Shown: positions 1 through 8,911, numbered from the stretch's first letter. The stretch: 64,000 nucleotides of DNA from Streptomyces sp. NRRL F-5122 (GCF_001507435.1 NZ_LMWH01000116.1:355137-419136), one strand, 5' to 3'. Notes: generated by a model not told the origin, from the sequence alone. Made by a program: numbers and translations.

Positions 1-22
1 GGGCGCTCACCAGCCTGGTTTC

Positions 23-550
23 ATGGCGAGACTCGATATCGTACGGAGCATGAACCGGACGTCGTTCGAGAACTGGCCGTGCTCCATCGCACGGTCCATG
101 GATCTGCTGGGTGACTGCTGGACGCCGCTGGTGTTGCGGGAGGCCTTCTACGGGGTCAGCCGCTTCGACGACTTCAGGCAGGGACTGGGGATCGCCCGCA
201 ACACCCTGACCGACCGGTTGCGTCGGCTGGTGGACGAGGGTGTCCTGGACAGGCGGCTCTACCAGGGCGAGCCGCGGCGCTACGACTACGTGCTGACGGA
301 GAAGGGCCGCGAACTGTTCGCCGTACTCGCCGCGATGTCGCGGTGGGGTGACCGCTGGCTGGCGGGCGAGGAGGGCGTGCCCGTCGTGTTCCATCACGAC
401 ACCTGCGGCCATGACACCGCGGCGGAGGTCGTGTGCGCCGTCTGCCGCCGGCCGTTGGAGGCGCAGGACACGTCGATGCGGATGGGGCCGGGATACCCGG
501 AACGGCTCAGGCGCCGGCCGGACGTCCGGCGCAGGTTCGGCGCCGCTTGA
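23..550 (+). CDS. HxlR-family transcriptional regulator
   Basis: A 175-residue winged helix-turn-helix regulator of the HxlR type. The family signature runs from Cys20 through SMDLLGDCWTPLVLRE, then the recognition region (GIARNTLTDRLRRLVDEG) and a wing ending near residue 100. After the DNA-binding domain there is an uncommon Cys/His tail (Cys128, His130, Cys138, Cys141) that could hold a metal; this is inference. HxlR proteins usually sense electrophiles or oxidants and repress a neighbouring enzyme gene. The downstream SRPBCC and F420-type oxidoreductase genes on the same strand, 56 bases away, are the likely targets. An internal Met at codon 10 (position 50) is a possible alternative start, closer to where most family members begin. 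Confidence 0.9.
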   Translation: MARLDIVRSMNRTSFENWPCSIARSMDLLGDCWTPLVLREAFYGVSRFDDFRQGLGIARNTLTDRLRRLVDEGVLDRRLYQGEPRRYDYVLTEKGRELFAVLAAMSRWGDRWLAGEEGVPVVFHHDTCGHDTAAEVVCAVCRRPLEAQDTSMRMGPGYPERLRRRPDVRRRFGAA

Positions 551-575
551 GCGCGTCGGGGCAGGTGCGCTCCCC

Positions 576-605
576 TTGACACCTAGAGTCTTGTGAAGCA
601 ACTCT
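576..605 (+). promoter_or_regulatory. Possible promoter/operator before the SRPBCC-F420 pair
   Basis: A TTGACA hexamer (576-581) is followed by a small inverted repeat, AGAGT (585-589) and ACTCT (601-605). No good -10 element is visible at standard spacing. A weak -35 with an activator-type spacer, or an HxlR/MerR operator, are both possible. Confidence 0.35.
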
Positions 606-606
606 G

Positions 607-1149
607 GTGGTCAACCCCTTGATGACGAGGAGGCCGGCCGACTTGGAGTGGACGGGCGCACGCTACGCGGACAAACCCACCCTCGAGGTGCGGACCTGGA
701 TCGACGCTCCGCCGGAGCGGGTCTGGTCACTGGTGAGCGACATCGAGCTCATGCCGGACATGAGTGAGGAACTCCAGTCGGTCGAGTGGCTCGACGGCGC
801 CGCCGGTCCAGCGGTGGGCGCCCGGTTCGTCGGCCGCAGCAGGCACGACGCCCTGGGGGAGTGGCAGACCACCTCACATGTCATCGAGTGCGAACCGGGT
901 CGGTCGCTGGCCTGGGCGGTGGAGGACCCGGAACGGCCCTCCGCGGTCTGGCGCTTCCGTCTCCGGGCCAAGGACGCCGGAACCGAGCTGTCGGAATGGA
1001 TGCAGTTGGGGCCGGGCCGCTCCGGCCTCTCCCTGGCCATCGACCGCATGCCGGAGAAGGAGCAGAAGATCGTGTTCGTGCGGCTGCGCGAGTTCGAACG
1101 CAACATCACCGCCACCCTGGGGGCCATCAAGAAGCGGGCCGAACACTGA
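607..1149 (+). CDS. SRPBCC (polyketide cyclase/dehydrase-like) family protein
   Basis: A 180-residue single-domain START/SRPBCC protein. The start of the fold is clear (TLEVRTWIDAPPERVWSLVSD, near residues 25-45), followed by alternating strands and a long C-terminal helix. Such proteins bind a hydrophobic ligand, and some catalyse cyclisation or act as carriers; no catalytic residue can be assigned here. The gene runs directly into the next one: its TGA shares one base with the following ATG (TGATG), so translation is almost certainly coupled and the two probably work on the same substrate. The GTG at 607 has a poor ribosome binding site; the ATG at 622 is the alternative start. Confidence 0.85.
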   Translation: MVNPLMTRRPADLEWTGARYADKPTLEVRTWIDAPPERVWSLVSDIELMPDMSEELQSVEWLDGAAGPAVGARFVGRSRHDALGEWQTTSHVIECEPGRSLAWAVEDPERPSAVWRFRLRAKDAGTELSEWMQLGPGRSGLSLAIDRMPEKEQKIVFVRLREFERNITATLGAIKKRAEH

Positions 1150-2207
1150 TGCGCACCGCCACCACCGTCGAGGCCTCCGGGGGCCAAAACTGGTCGGAGC
1201 AGACGGACTTCGTCGTGGAAGCAGAGAAACTCGGCCTGGACGTGTGCTGGGTGGCCGAGGCCTGGGGGTCCGACGGCCCCTCCGCACTCGGCTACTACGC
1301 CGCGCTCACCGACCGGATGCTGCTGGGCTCGGGCATCATGCAGGTGGGTACGCGCACCCCCACGGCCGTCGCGCAGACCGCCATCACGCTCTCCAACCTG
1401 TCCGGCGGGCGCTTCCTGCTCGGCCTCGGTGCCTCCGGCCCTCAGGTGATCGAGGGCTTGCACGGAGTGCCCTTCGCCCGGCCGCTGAGGCGTGTGCGGG
1501 AGACCGTGGACATCGTGCGCCAGGTGTTCGCCGGTGGCAAACTCTCCTACTCCGGCGCGGCGTTCAGCATCCCACTGCCCGGCGGTGAGGGCGTGCCGAT
1601 GCGGCTGTCGATGCGGGCCGAGCACGAGATCCCCGTCTACCTCGCCTCGCTGTCACCGGCCATGCTGGAACTGACGGGGGAGGTCGCCGACGGCTGGCTC
1701 GGGACGAGCTTCGTACCGGAAGGCGCGGCCGACGCCTACTTCGCCCACCTCGACAACGGCTTGGCCCGCACCGGGCGCACGCGCTCCGAACTGGACGTCT
1801 GCCAGGGCGCCGAGGTTGCCTTCGCCTCCGATGAGGACGCACTCGGTGCGATGACCGCGGAGCGGAAGAAGGAACTCGCCTTCAGCCTCGGCGGTATGGG
1901 CACCGCCTCCACCAACTTCTACAACAACGCCTACAGCCGCCAGGGTTGGGCGGCGGTGGCCGCCGAAGTGCGTGAGCGGTGGCAGGCGGGCGACCGGGAC
2001 GGTGCCGCCCGTCTGGTGACCGACGACATGGTCCTCGGCACGACGCTGATCGGCACCGAGCCCATGGTGCGTGAGCGGCTCGGGGTGTGGCGCGACGCCG
2101 GTGTGGACACCGTCCGTCTGTATCCGGCGGGGCGGACGGTACAGGAGCGGCTGAACACCCTGGCCAGGGCGATCGAGCTGGTGCGCGAGGTCGACGACGC
2201 CGGGTGA
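1149..2207 (+). CDS. LLM-class F420/flavin-dependent oxidoreductase
   Basis: A 352-residue luciferase-like TIM-barrel oxidoreductase. The start MRTATTVEASGG overlaps the preceding stop by one base. Family landmarks are the strand KLGLDVCWVAEAWGSDG, LLGSGIMQVGTRTPTAVAQ, SGGRFLLGLGASGPQVIEG and the C-terminal ADGWLGTSFVPEG segment. Members use reduced F420 or FMN to reduce or hydroxylate small molecules; streptomycetes make F420, so F420 is likelier, but the sequence alone does not decide. Together with the SRPBCC gene and the upstream HxlR regulator it forms a compact regulated module. The substrate is unknown. Confidence 0.9.
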   Translation: MRTATTVEASGGQNWSEQTDFVVEAEKLGLDVCWVAEAWGSDGPSALGYYAALTDRMLLGSGIMQVGTRTPTAVAQTAITLSNLSGGRFLLGLGASGPQVIEGLHGVPFARPLRRVRETVDIVRQVFAGGKLSYSGAAFSIPLPGGEGVPMRLSMRAEHEIPVYLASLSPAMLELTGEVADGWLGTSFVPEGAADAYFAHLDNGLARTGRTRSELDVCQGAEVAFASDEDALGAMTAERKKELAFSLGGMGTASTNFYNNAYSRQGWAAVAAEVRERWQAGDRDGAARLVTDDMVLGTTLIGTEPMVRERLGVWRDAGVDTVRLYPAGRTVQERLNTLARAIELVREVDDAG

Positions 2208-2237
2208 GAGGCGACGGGCCGCCGTCGTGACGAGGAC

Positions 2238-2259
2238 TCGAGGCGCAAGGGCGCCTCGA
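2238..2259. terminator. Hairpin terminator between convergent genes
   Basis: A 9-bp perfect inverted repeat (TCGAGGCGC / GCGCCTCGA) with a 4-base loop lies between the oxidoreductase gene ending at 2207 and the reductase gene ending at 2353 on the other strand. It can serve both. There is no U-run, as is usual in Streptomyces. Confidence 0.65.
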
Positions 2260-2352
2260 CGAGCGGCAGTTCGCGCCATTCCGGAGGGACAGAACCCCGG
2301 AGAACTCGCCCGAGTCCGTACGGGGCCGAGATCGGGAGTCCCCTGCCCCACG

Positions 2353-3273
2353 TCACGTCGCCGGGCGGAAGAGCTCCGGGTTGTCCTCGACGTAGGCCCT
2401 TACGCCCGTCGCGGGGTGGCCGGTGATCTTCTCGACGTCGTGGGTCAGGCGGTCGTAGCGGTTCTGCGCATGCAGGCGCGCCATGGTCGACAGATGATCG
2501 ACGACGTGGTCGGGCAGGCCGCGGCGCCGAAGCTCGTCGACGAACTGGTCGTAGGGAGTGTCGATGTAGCTCACGGGGCGCCCGAGGACCGAGCCGAACT
2601 CCTGTGCCATGGCCGACATGTCCTGCGACACCGGCCCGGTCAGTTCGTAGACGCGCCCGACGTGCGGAGCCGGGTCCGCGAGGACGGCGGCCACGGCATC
2701 GGCGACGTCGCCGGCCGCCACAGGTGAGGTGCGTCCCGTCCCGAAGGGAAGCCGGATGGTGTCGTCCTGCGCGATCGTGGCGAAGCAGAACAGGGAGAAC
2801 ATCGGGTTCTCCATGAAGACCGTCGGGCGGATGTGGGTGACCGGAAGGCCGGACCAGTCGAGGACCTGCTCGATGAGCCAGTGCTCACGCTGCTGCGTCG
2901 ATTCGGCCGTGCTGGTGAGGTCCATCTGGGAGACGGTCATCTGCGACATGTTCACGAACATCCTCAGCTGTCCCTGGGCACGTGCGGCGGCGGCGGTGAC
3001 GAGTGCGGCCTCGAGGTACTGCGAAGAGACCCCCATGCCGAAATACATGCGGTCGCAGTTCTCCAGGGCCCGGACGACGTCCTCCGCGCGTGCGAGATCG
3101 CCCACCACCACCTCGGCCCCCGTGGAGCGCAGGGCGTCCGCGCGTTCGTCCTCCCGGTGGACGAGGGCGCGCACCCTCAGATCCCGTCGCCGCAGGTTCT
3201 TCACCACACGGTGTCCCACCGCCCCCACGCTTCCGGCCGCCCCGGTCACGAGAATCAGGGGGTTGTCGACCAT
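2353..3273 (-). CDS. NmrA-like NAD(P)-binding reductase (atypical SDR)
   Basis: A 306-residue NmrA/HSCARG-type atypical short-chain dehydrogenase. The N-terminal Rossmann loop is ILVTGAAGSVGAVGHRVVK (about residues 7-25), followed by an Arg-containing second strand (VRALVHREDERADAL) that fits NADP(H). The segment QREHWLIEQVLDWSGLPVTHIRPTVFMENP is characteristic of the group. There is no YxxxK catalytic pair, so the protein may be a redox sensor or a quinone-type reductase. It is a single gene; the upstream 124 bases separate it from the anti-sigma gene on the same strand. Confidence 0.88.
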   Translation of the reverse strand: MVDNPLILVTGAAGSVGAVGHRVVKNLRRRDLRVRALVHREDERADALRSTGAEVVVGDLARAEDVVRALENCDRMYFGMGVSSQYLEAALVTAAAARAQGQLRMFVNMSQMTVSQMDLTSTAESTQQREHWLIEQVLDWSGLPVTHIRPTVFMENPMFSLFCFATIAQDDTIRLPFGTGRTSPVAAGDVADAVAAVLADPAPHVGRVYELTGPVSQDMSAMAQEFGSVLGRPVSYIDTPYDQFVDELRRRGLPDHVVDHLSTMARLHAQNRYDRLTHDVEKITGHPATGVRAYVEDNPELFRPAT

Positions 3274-3397
3274 GATCGCTCCCGTAGGTCCCGAATCGAC
3301 TCGAGTGACCCGGACAGGGTCTCGGTGGCGGACCTGGCCAGCCTAAGCGGGGCACCGGGGTTAGGCATGTCGTCGCCCGGTCGCCGGCCGAGGGTGG

Positions 3398-4333
3398 TCA
3401 AGAGCCGAGGTAGAACCGGATGGTGGTCCCGGTTTCGCCGGTGTGGACACGCACCAGGTCGGCGATGTGATTGACGAGGAGCAGCCCTCGACCGCCGGGC
3501 TCGCTGGGTACCTGAGGGCGCCGGCCGGCCAGTGGATCGACGAGGCGCCCCGCGTCGTGCACTTCGCAGACGATCCGTTCGCCTTCCGTCCAGATCCGCA
3601 GAGTTCCGGAGCCGGCACCGTGGATGACGCTGTTCGTGGTCAACTCGGCCACCGCGAGGGCCAGATCGTTCAGCAGCCGTCCGTCGAGGCCCGTCCGTCC
3701 GCCGTACCGGACGGCGAACTCGCGTGCCCCGGCGAGCTGACTGCTGCTCTCGAAGTGGTACGTCTCGGCGTCCGGCGGAACGGGAAGGACCTCGTTGTAG
3801 CGTGCGACGACGAGTTCGGGGCTGTAGGCGGCCGAGGCGGTCTCACCGGCGCCGTCGATCACCAGCGGATGTGTGGCAAGGGCGTCGTCGAGCACACGCG
3901 GGTCGAGTCCGTCGGTGTCGTAGGGGCACAGAATCGTCACCTCACGCTCGACGAACGCGGCGTTGATCAGCGCCTCGTGCTGCGCGCACGCCGGGTACTC
4001 CAGATGGCTGCGGCCGGCCCAGACGGGCTCACCGATGATGCGCACACGGCCGGCGTCATGGGCGTCGGCGAACCTGCGCAGCACCCCCGGAATGATCCAC
4101 CCCGGGTTGCGGCCGGCCCGGGTCATGTCCACGAAGTGCACCTCGTCGGCGCGATCAGCGAGATGGTGTCTGATCAGTTGGAGGTGCTCGGGCGGGGTGG
4201 CGACGGCGACCGGCTCCGCCGCGGCCAGACCGGCCAGGACGAAGGGAACCGTGCCTGCCAGGAACTCCTGCTCGCCGCGATAGAACAGCGCCGGATGCAC
4301 GAACATCTCATCCGTGGTCACAGCGTTGGTCAC
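3398..4333 (-). CDS. RsbA-type anti-sigma regulator (MEDS sensor + HATPase)
   Basis: A 311-residue two-domain protein. Residues about 1-160 are a MEDS-like sensory domain (FYRGEQEFLAGTVPFVLAGL, later RIIGEPVW and EREVTILCPYD). Residues about 195-310 are a GHKL ATPase with N box ELTTNSVIHG and G box GGRGLLLVNH, as in SpoIIAB/RsbW kinases. Such proteins phosphorylate an anti-sigma antagonist or bind a sigma factor directly. The GTG start overlaps the stop of the upstream STAS gene (GTGA), so the kinase and its probable STAS substrate are translationally coupled. No sigma factor gene is adjacent. Confidence 0.9.
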   Translation of the reverse strand: MTNAVTTDEMFVHPALFYRGEQEFLAGTVPFVLAGLAAAEPVAVATPPEHLQLIRHHLADRADEVHFVDMTRAGRNPGWIIPGVLRRFADAHDAGRVRIIGEPVWAGRSHLEYPACAQHEALINAAFVEREVTILCPYDTDGLDPRVLDDALATHPLVIDGAGETASAAYSPELVVARYNEVLPVPPDAETYHFESSSQLAGAREFAVRYGGRTGLDGRLLNDLALAVAELTTNSVIHGAGSGTLRIWTEGERIVCEVHDAGRLVDPLAGRRPQVPSEPGGRGLLLVNHIADLVRVHTGETGTTIRFYLGS

Positions 4334-4686
4334 GGTGTCACCTCGATCCCACCCAGCTCGGGCCAGCAGACTGCGAGTACGCGCGCCAACTGCGGCGGCG
4401 GTCGGTGAACCACAATCCTCCGCCCCCCGGACAGAGACTGCGCGGCCACCGCCAGATCCGTCACTCCCGCCACGTCGATGAAGGTCACCCGGGACAGGTC
4501 CACATGAAGGCGGTCCGCACTGCTCCGCACCAGCCGGGCGAGCGCCTCCCGCCAGGCGGTTCGGGTGTCGAGGCCGATCTCCCCGATCGCGCGCACGCCG
4601 GGGCGCCCCATCAGCGGATACACCTCCAGCCGTATCCCGCCGCACCACGACGCGACGGAATCCCCCGCCTCGACTGAGACATCCAC
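4330..4686 (-). CDS. STAS-domain protein (anti-sigma factor antagonist-like)
   Basis: A 118-residue STAS domain. The core is LHVDLSRVTFIDVAGVTDLAV, where the position corresponding to the phosphorylated Ser/Thr of SpoIIAA is in DVAGVTDL: no Ser directly follows the Asp, so phosphorylation, if any, would have to use the Thr. The GTG start follows a GAGG-rich sequence. It is coupled by a 4-base overlap to the RsbA-like ATPase, the classic partner-switch arrangement. The changed phospho-site could mean that it is a constitutive or non-phosphorylated partner. Confidence 0.85.
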   Translation of the reverse strand: MDVSVEAGDSVASWCGGIRLEVYPLMGRPGVRAIGEIGLDTRTAWREALARLVRSSADRLHVDLSRVTFIDVAGVTDLAVAAQSLSGGRRIVVHRPPPQLARVLAVCWPELGGIEVTP

Positions 4687-5300
4687 GCTCCCACCCCTCG
4701 GTCTTCCCACCCTTGCAGCGACGGCCCGGCACGGCCTGCCCGGACCCATGAGGGTCACCCGCCGCAGCGGCCCTTCTTCTGCCGTCTGCCCGCTCTTCGC
4801 CGCTCTGTGTATGCCCAGTGCGAGCAGCGCAGTCCCACTGTGGCGCCGCCGCTTCGCGGAGCCGGCATCCCCCAGATACTCGTCGAGCGACGGGCACGGA
4901 GTGATGGGGCTCGGCGTGGGTAGACGCCACGCCGCGAGGGCGGGAGCGGGGCGGCGTGGTCCAGGGGAGGACACACGTCGCCCCCGTCGCCCGAGGGTCC
5001 GTCCGACGTGGTGAAACGGCCGGACCGGCGACGCTCCCCGGTGCGTGCCGTGCGTTGGGTCGTTCCGTCTGGGGCGGTTGGCCCAACCGGGTGATTGCGT
5101 CGGTGCTTTCCGGCTGCCGGTGCCATGGAGCCGGTGAAGCACATCGGCTCCACCGGCTCAGGTCGCATCGGCCGGGTTCCATGCCGCGTGTCACGCGGTA
5201 CGGGGTGGGCGCGCAGCCGCGCGAAGCTGCGATAAGGGGCCGGTGCCCGCGGTCCCGTATGTGCCCCGAAGGCCGTGGTCCAGATGCGGCGGCGGCCCGC
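4687..5300. other. 614-base stretch without a convincing gene
   Basis: No reading frame here has a recognisable protein or good start context. It contains two hairpin-forming repeats: GGCGTGG/CCACGCC at 4913-4933, and GAGCCGGTG (5128-5136) with CACCGGCTC (5151-5159). The latter can also pair in a competing GGAGCCG/CGGCTCC fold. The second sits downstream of the monooxygenase gene ending at 5301 and may terminate it. Confidence 0.5.
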
Positions 5301-5630
5301 CTACGCGTTCTTCGGCGCCGCCTGCTGGACGACCTCGAAGGACCACAACGTCGACCCACTGGCCGCCGGCTTCGGCCGCTCGCCACCTTCCCCGCCGGCG
5401 CCCTGGTGGGCTGCCTTCATAGGTCCTTCCAACCACGCCTGGAAGGACTCCTCGTCACGCCACCGTGTGTAGACGAGGTAGTCGTCGGTGCCCTCGACCG
5501 GCCGGAGGAGTTCGAACCACTCGAACCCGTCGGAGCTCTCGACCGCGTGGGCACGTGAGGCGAAGCGCTTCTCCAGCGTCTCCCGCTGCTCGGCCGGGAC
5601 GGTCAGTACGTTGATCTTGACTACGCTCAT
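5301..5630 (-). CDS. ABM-domain monooxygenase (haem-degrading / quinol type)
   Basis: A 109-residue antibiotic-biosynthesis-monooxygenase (ABM) dimeric alpha+beta barrel subunit. The fold is visible as VVKINVLTVPAEQRETLEKRF, then SSDGFEWFELLRP, DDYLVYTRWRDEESFQAWL and HQGAG. This Phe/Trp pattern is the one seen in actinobacterial MhuD/IsdG-like proteins, which open haem, but similar small proteins oxidise quinols or polyketides. The start ATG at 5630 was chosen because the alignment begins there. It is a single gene with no siderophore or haem-uptake genes beside it. Confidence 0.85.
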   Translation of the reverse strand: MSVVKINVLTVPAEQRETLEKRFASRAHAVESSDGFEWFELLRPVEGTDDYLVYTRWRDEESFQAWLEGPMKAAHQGAGGEGGERPKPAASGSTLWSFEVVQQAAPKNA

Positions 5631-5938
5631 GGCCCCATCCTGCCGCACGAATGTGTGCGGCAGGCGAGTGGCTCGCACACGGGCCGGTCGCGCCGTCCGT
5701 GACGGTGGATCGGCGCTCACGCCAGGCGGCCCGTTTTCCCCTGTGCGTCCAAAAGGGGCGCTTGTGGCCGCTGTTCGTGAGACCCATGGCCCGGCTGTGG
5801 TGACCGCCGGACTCCGCGCGGTTACATGGGCCGAAAGCGGAACGACGCACTTCCACGCCCGGAACGACCCGTCAGACCAGCCGCCCCGGGTCCATGGACC
5901 GCAGTTGCTCCGCCGCGATCACGATGCGAGGGAACACG
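5631..5938. other. 308-base divergent intergenic region
   Basis: It separates the ABM monooxygenase (minus strand) from the flavin disulfide reductase (plus strand). I see no recognisable coding sequence or strong repeat. It must hold both promoters. Confidence 0.5.
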
Positions 5939-7396
5939 ATGAGTGAAACAGCGGAGAACCAGGCAAGCGACACCTATGACGTCATCGTGCTGGGTGCCGG
6001 TCCGGTCGGTCAGAACGTCGCCGACCGGGCCCGCGCGGCCGGGCTCACCGTGGCCGTCGCTGAGCGGGAACTCGTGGGCGGCGAGTGCTCGTACTGGGCG
6101 TGTGTGCCGAGCAAGGCACTGCTGAGGCCGGTCATCGCGGTCGCCGATGCCCGCCGTGTGGACGGTGCCCGGCAGGCGGTCACAGGTGATCTGGACACTG
6201 TTCAGGTGTTCGCCCGCCGCAATCACTACGTCTCGGACTGGGACGACTCCAAGCAGGCGGAGAGGGTCAAGTCCCTCGGCGCCGACCTGTTCCGGGGGCA
6301 TGCGCGCATCGACGGCCCGCGCCGGGTCACGGTGACCCGGGACGACGGCGCCCGGCACACCCTCACCGCGCGGCATGCGGTGGCCGTCGCCACCGGCAGC
6401 CTGCCTCTCCTGCCGGAGATCCCCGGCATCCGGGAGGCAAGGCCCTGGACGAACCGGCACGGGACCGACTCCAGCACGGTGCCCGGCCGGCTCGCGATCG
6501 TGGGCGGCGGCGGAGTCGGGGTCGAGATGGCGACCCTGTGGCAGGGACTGGGCTCGCAGGTCACTCTTCTCGCCCGCCGCGGGCTGCTGCCCCGGATGGA
6601 GTCCTTCGCGGGGAAACTGCTGGAGCGCGGTCTGACCGAGGCGGGTGTGGACGTACGGATCGGGGTGCAGGTCACCGCGCTGCGGCGCTCGGACGCAGGC
6701 GGGCCGGTCACGGTCACCCTGGACGACGGCAGTGAACTGGAGGCGGACGAGGTCATGTTCGCCACGGGACGCATCCCCGCGACCGAGGACATCGGCCTTG
6801 AGACGGTGGGGCTTACCCCGGGGGCGTGGCTGGACGTGGACACGACGTGCCTGGTCCGCGGGGTGGACGGGCATTGGCTGTACGCGCTCGGGGACGTCAA
6901 TCACCGGGCTCTGCTGACCCACCAGGGCAAGTACCAGGCCCGGACCGCGGGTGATGTCATCGGGGCCAGGGCGGGTGGCCTCGCGGTGGACGACTCACCG
7001 TGGGGCGATCATGCGACCACGGCCGACCAGCACGCCGTTCCCCAGGTGTTCTTCACCGACCCGGAGGCGGCCGCGGTGGGTGTGACCGCCGAGCAGGCGG
7101 CCGCCGCCGGACACCGCATCAAAACCATCGATCTCGACTTCAACGCCGCCCAGGGAGCCAACCTCTACGCCGACGGCTACCAGGGGCATGCCCGGATGGT
7201 GGTCGATGTCGACCGGGAGATCCTGCTCGGGGTGACGTTCGTCGGTCCGGGAGTCAGCGAGCTGCTGCACTCGGCGACCGTCGCGGTGGCCGGGGAGGTC
7301 CCGCTCAAGAGGCTGCGGCACGCGGTGGCGTGCTTCCCGACCGTCAGTGAGATCTGGCTGTTCCTGCTCGCCGCCTACCAGCGCGCCCAGGACTGA
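5939..7396 (+). CDS. FAD-dependent pyridine nucleotide-disulfide reductase family protein
   Basis: A 485-residue two-dinucleotide-domain flavoprotein of the lipoamide dehydrogenase/mercuric reductase superfamily. The FAD loop is VIVLGAGPVGQNVADRA (residues about 15-31). The redox-active pair is kept as CSYWAC (Cys50, Cys55) followed by VPSKAL. The NAD(P) loop is AIVGGGGVGVEMATLW. The C-terminal dimer domain carries CFPTVSE where classical enzymes have the HPTxSE catalytic His-Glu pair: the His position is Phe466. This suggests a non-dithiol substrate or a pure NAD(P)H oxidase role. Start at 5939 because GAGGGAAC precedes the ATG. Monocistronic; no metal-resistance genes flank it. Confidence 0.9.
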   Translation: MSETAENQASDTYDVIVLGAGPVGQNVADRARAAGLTVAVAERELVGGECSYWACVPSKALLRPVIAVADARRVDGARQAVTGDLDTVQVFARRNHYVSDWDDSKQAERVKSLGADLFRGHARIDGPRRVTVTRDDGARHTLTARHAVAVATGSLPLLPEIPGIREARPWTNRHGTDSSTVPGRLAIVGGGGVGVEMATLWQGLGSQVTLLARRGLLPRMESFAGKLLERGLTEAGVDVRIGVQVTALRRSDAGGPVTVTLDDGSELEADEVMFATGRIPATEDIGLETVGLTPGAWLDVDTTCLVRGVDGHWLYALGDVNHRALLTHQGKYQARTAGDVIGARAGGLAVDDSPWGDHATTADQHAVPQVFFTDPEAAAVGVTAEQAAAAGHRIKTIDLDFNAAQGANLYADGYQGHARMVVDVDREILLGVTFVGPGVSELLHSATVAVAGEVPLKRLRHAVACFPTVSEIWLFLLAAYQRAQD

Positions 7397-7494
7397 CCGG
7401 TCCCGCAAGGTCGGGTTTCCGGGTCGTTCACGCACGGCGGGCCGATCCCGGGCAGGCCGCTGCCCTGCTCACTGCACCGGCCTGTGGCGGTGCG

Positions 7495-7520
7495 GACGTC
7501 CGAGGTGTTCGGCGGACGTC
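7495..7520. terminator. Inverted repeat between convergent genes
   Basis: GACGTCCG (7495-7502) pairs with CGGACGTC (7513-7520) across a 10-base loop, between convergent genes ending at 7396 and 7519. It touches the stop codon of the minus-strand phosphatase gene. It probably serves the plus-strand gene. Confidence 0.45.
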
Positions 7521-8676
7521 ACAGGCGCCGTGCCGTCGGAAGCACGCAGGGTCGCACCGGCGACTCGTCCCGCTCCAGCACGATGAGGGCCATGTCGTCC
7601 GCGTGGCACCCGCCCGAGAACTCCCGGAGGTCCTCGCGGATGGTCCGCACGAGCGTCTCCGGGCGCTGCTCGGTCCAGGCGGTCAGTCGCTCCACCAGCG
7701 GGTAGAAGGCGCCCTGTTCGTTCCGGGTCTCGCTGACTCCGTCGGTGTACAGAAGCAGCCGGTCGCCCGGGGCGAAGCGGAAGGTGACGGGCGTGTGGGT
7801 GGACTCGGCCAGAGCTCCGAGCCCCAGCGGGGGCGCGGGGTCACGGACGTCGATGGGCAGGACGGCGCCGTCGTGCAGCAGGAGCGGAGGCACATGGCCG
7901 AAACTGAACAGGCGCGCACGGGGCTCATAGTCCGGGATCTCCAGGACGGCGGCCGTCACGAAGCGCTCCCCGGGCCACTCGGCCGTCTCCGGGCCGGACG
8001 TCTGCGCCAGGTCCCACCGCACACTGCGGTCCAGGGCGGCGGCCAGGTCGGAGAGTGTGGAGTACTGGTTCGCACCGAAGCGGAACGCGCCGAGGACGGC
8101 CTGGATGTCGCCGATGGCGTCGAGCCCTTTACCGCGGGCGTCCCCGATGATCAATCTGGTCGCCCCGGCCGTGCGGACCAATGCGTAGAGGTCGCCTCCG
8201 ATACGGGCCTCGGCCTCCGCGGCCACATACGTGGAGGCCAGATACACCGGTCCTGAACGCCGCGGCAGCGGGCGCATCAGAACGGCCTGTGTGGCCTCCG
8301 AGACCCGGCGGACTCCGGCCAGCTGGCGCTGCTGCTGCTCCCTCACCCGGGTGACGATCAGGAGCAGGAGCGAGAACAGAACCAGGGACAGCAACTGCAC
8401 CAGAACGTTCTCGGTGGTCAGTGCATGCCGCTCGGCACCCGCGGCGATGAGCGCCGCCACGGCGAGTCCGGAGAGGGCGGCCGTGCGGCGCGTGTCCGCG
8501 AAGGCCGTGGAGAGCGCGAGCGGGACCACGAGAAGGTACGCGAGATGGATGTCCGGCGGTAGGAACAGGTCTGCCACGGGAACGGCCACGATGGGGACGG
8601 ACCACAGGACAACCCACCTGTACCCCCGCCAGAGGGTGGGGGGAGTGTTCGTCGCCAACGGCAGCCAGCGCTGCAT
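7519..8676 (-). CDS. Membrane-anchored SpoIIE-type PP2C phosphatase
   Basis: A 385-residue protein with about four N-terminal membrane segments (residues about 15-110, e.g. LVQLLSLVLFSLLLLIV), a short coiled linker (REQQQRQLAGVRRVSEATQAVL) and a C-terminal SpoIIE/PP2C phosphatase domain. Metal-binding motifs are present: GGDLYAL, GDARGKG, LLLYTDGVSE and ADDMAL. These phosphatases dephosphorylate STAS anti-anti-sigma factors. The ATG at 8676 has AAGGAG at ideal distance and is preferred over the GTG at 8697. The transcript diverges from the LysR gene. It has the same layout as the phosphatase at 26107-27369. Confidence 0.92.
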   Translation of the reverse strand: MQRWLPLATNTPPTLWRGYRWVVLWSVPIVAVPVADLFLPPDIHLAYLLVVPLALSTAFADTRRTAALSGLAVAALIAAGAERHALTTENVLVQLLSLVLFSLLLLIVTRVREQQQRQLAGVRRVSEATQAVLMRPLPRRSGPVYLASTYVAAEAEARIGGDLYALVRTAGATRLIIGDARGKGLDAIGDIQAVLGAFRFGANQYSTLSDLAAALDRSVRWDLAQTSGPETAEWPGERFVTAAVLEIPDYEPRARLFSFGHVPPLLLHDGAVLPIDVRDPAPPLGLGALAESTHTPVTFRFAPGDRLLLYTDGVSETRNEQGAFYPLVERLTAWTEQRPETLVRTIREDLREFSGGCHADDMALIVLERDESPVRPCVLPTARRL

Positions 8677-8911
8677 CCTGCTCCTTCGTGGGTGCACCCG
8701 ACGGGCGGACTTGCCCCGCGAGGCGGCCCGCCGACTCCGACGGACCGCGAGTGGCCACTGCAGGGCACCCGGTACCCCGCCTGGTGCTCCGTATAACCTC
8801 TCTAATCCGAAAATTCATGGCCAGAGGGTCATTCATTGTGGCGATATGGGATATAAGGCCAGCTTCTGGCCGTGGTGGCTGGAGCGACCGCTCCCATGGT
8901 GCGATGGGTGC

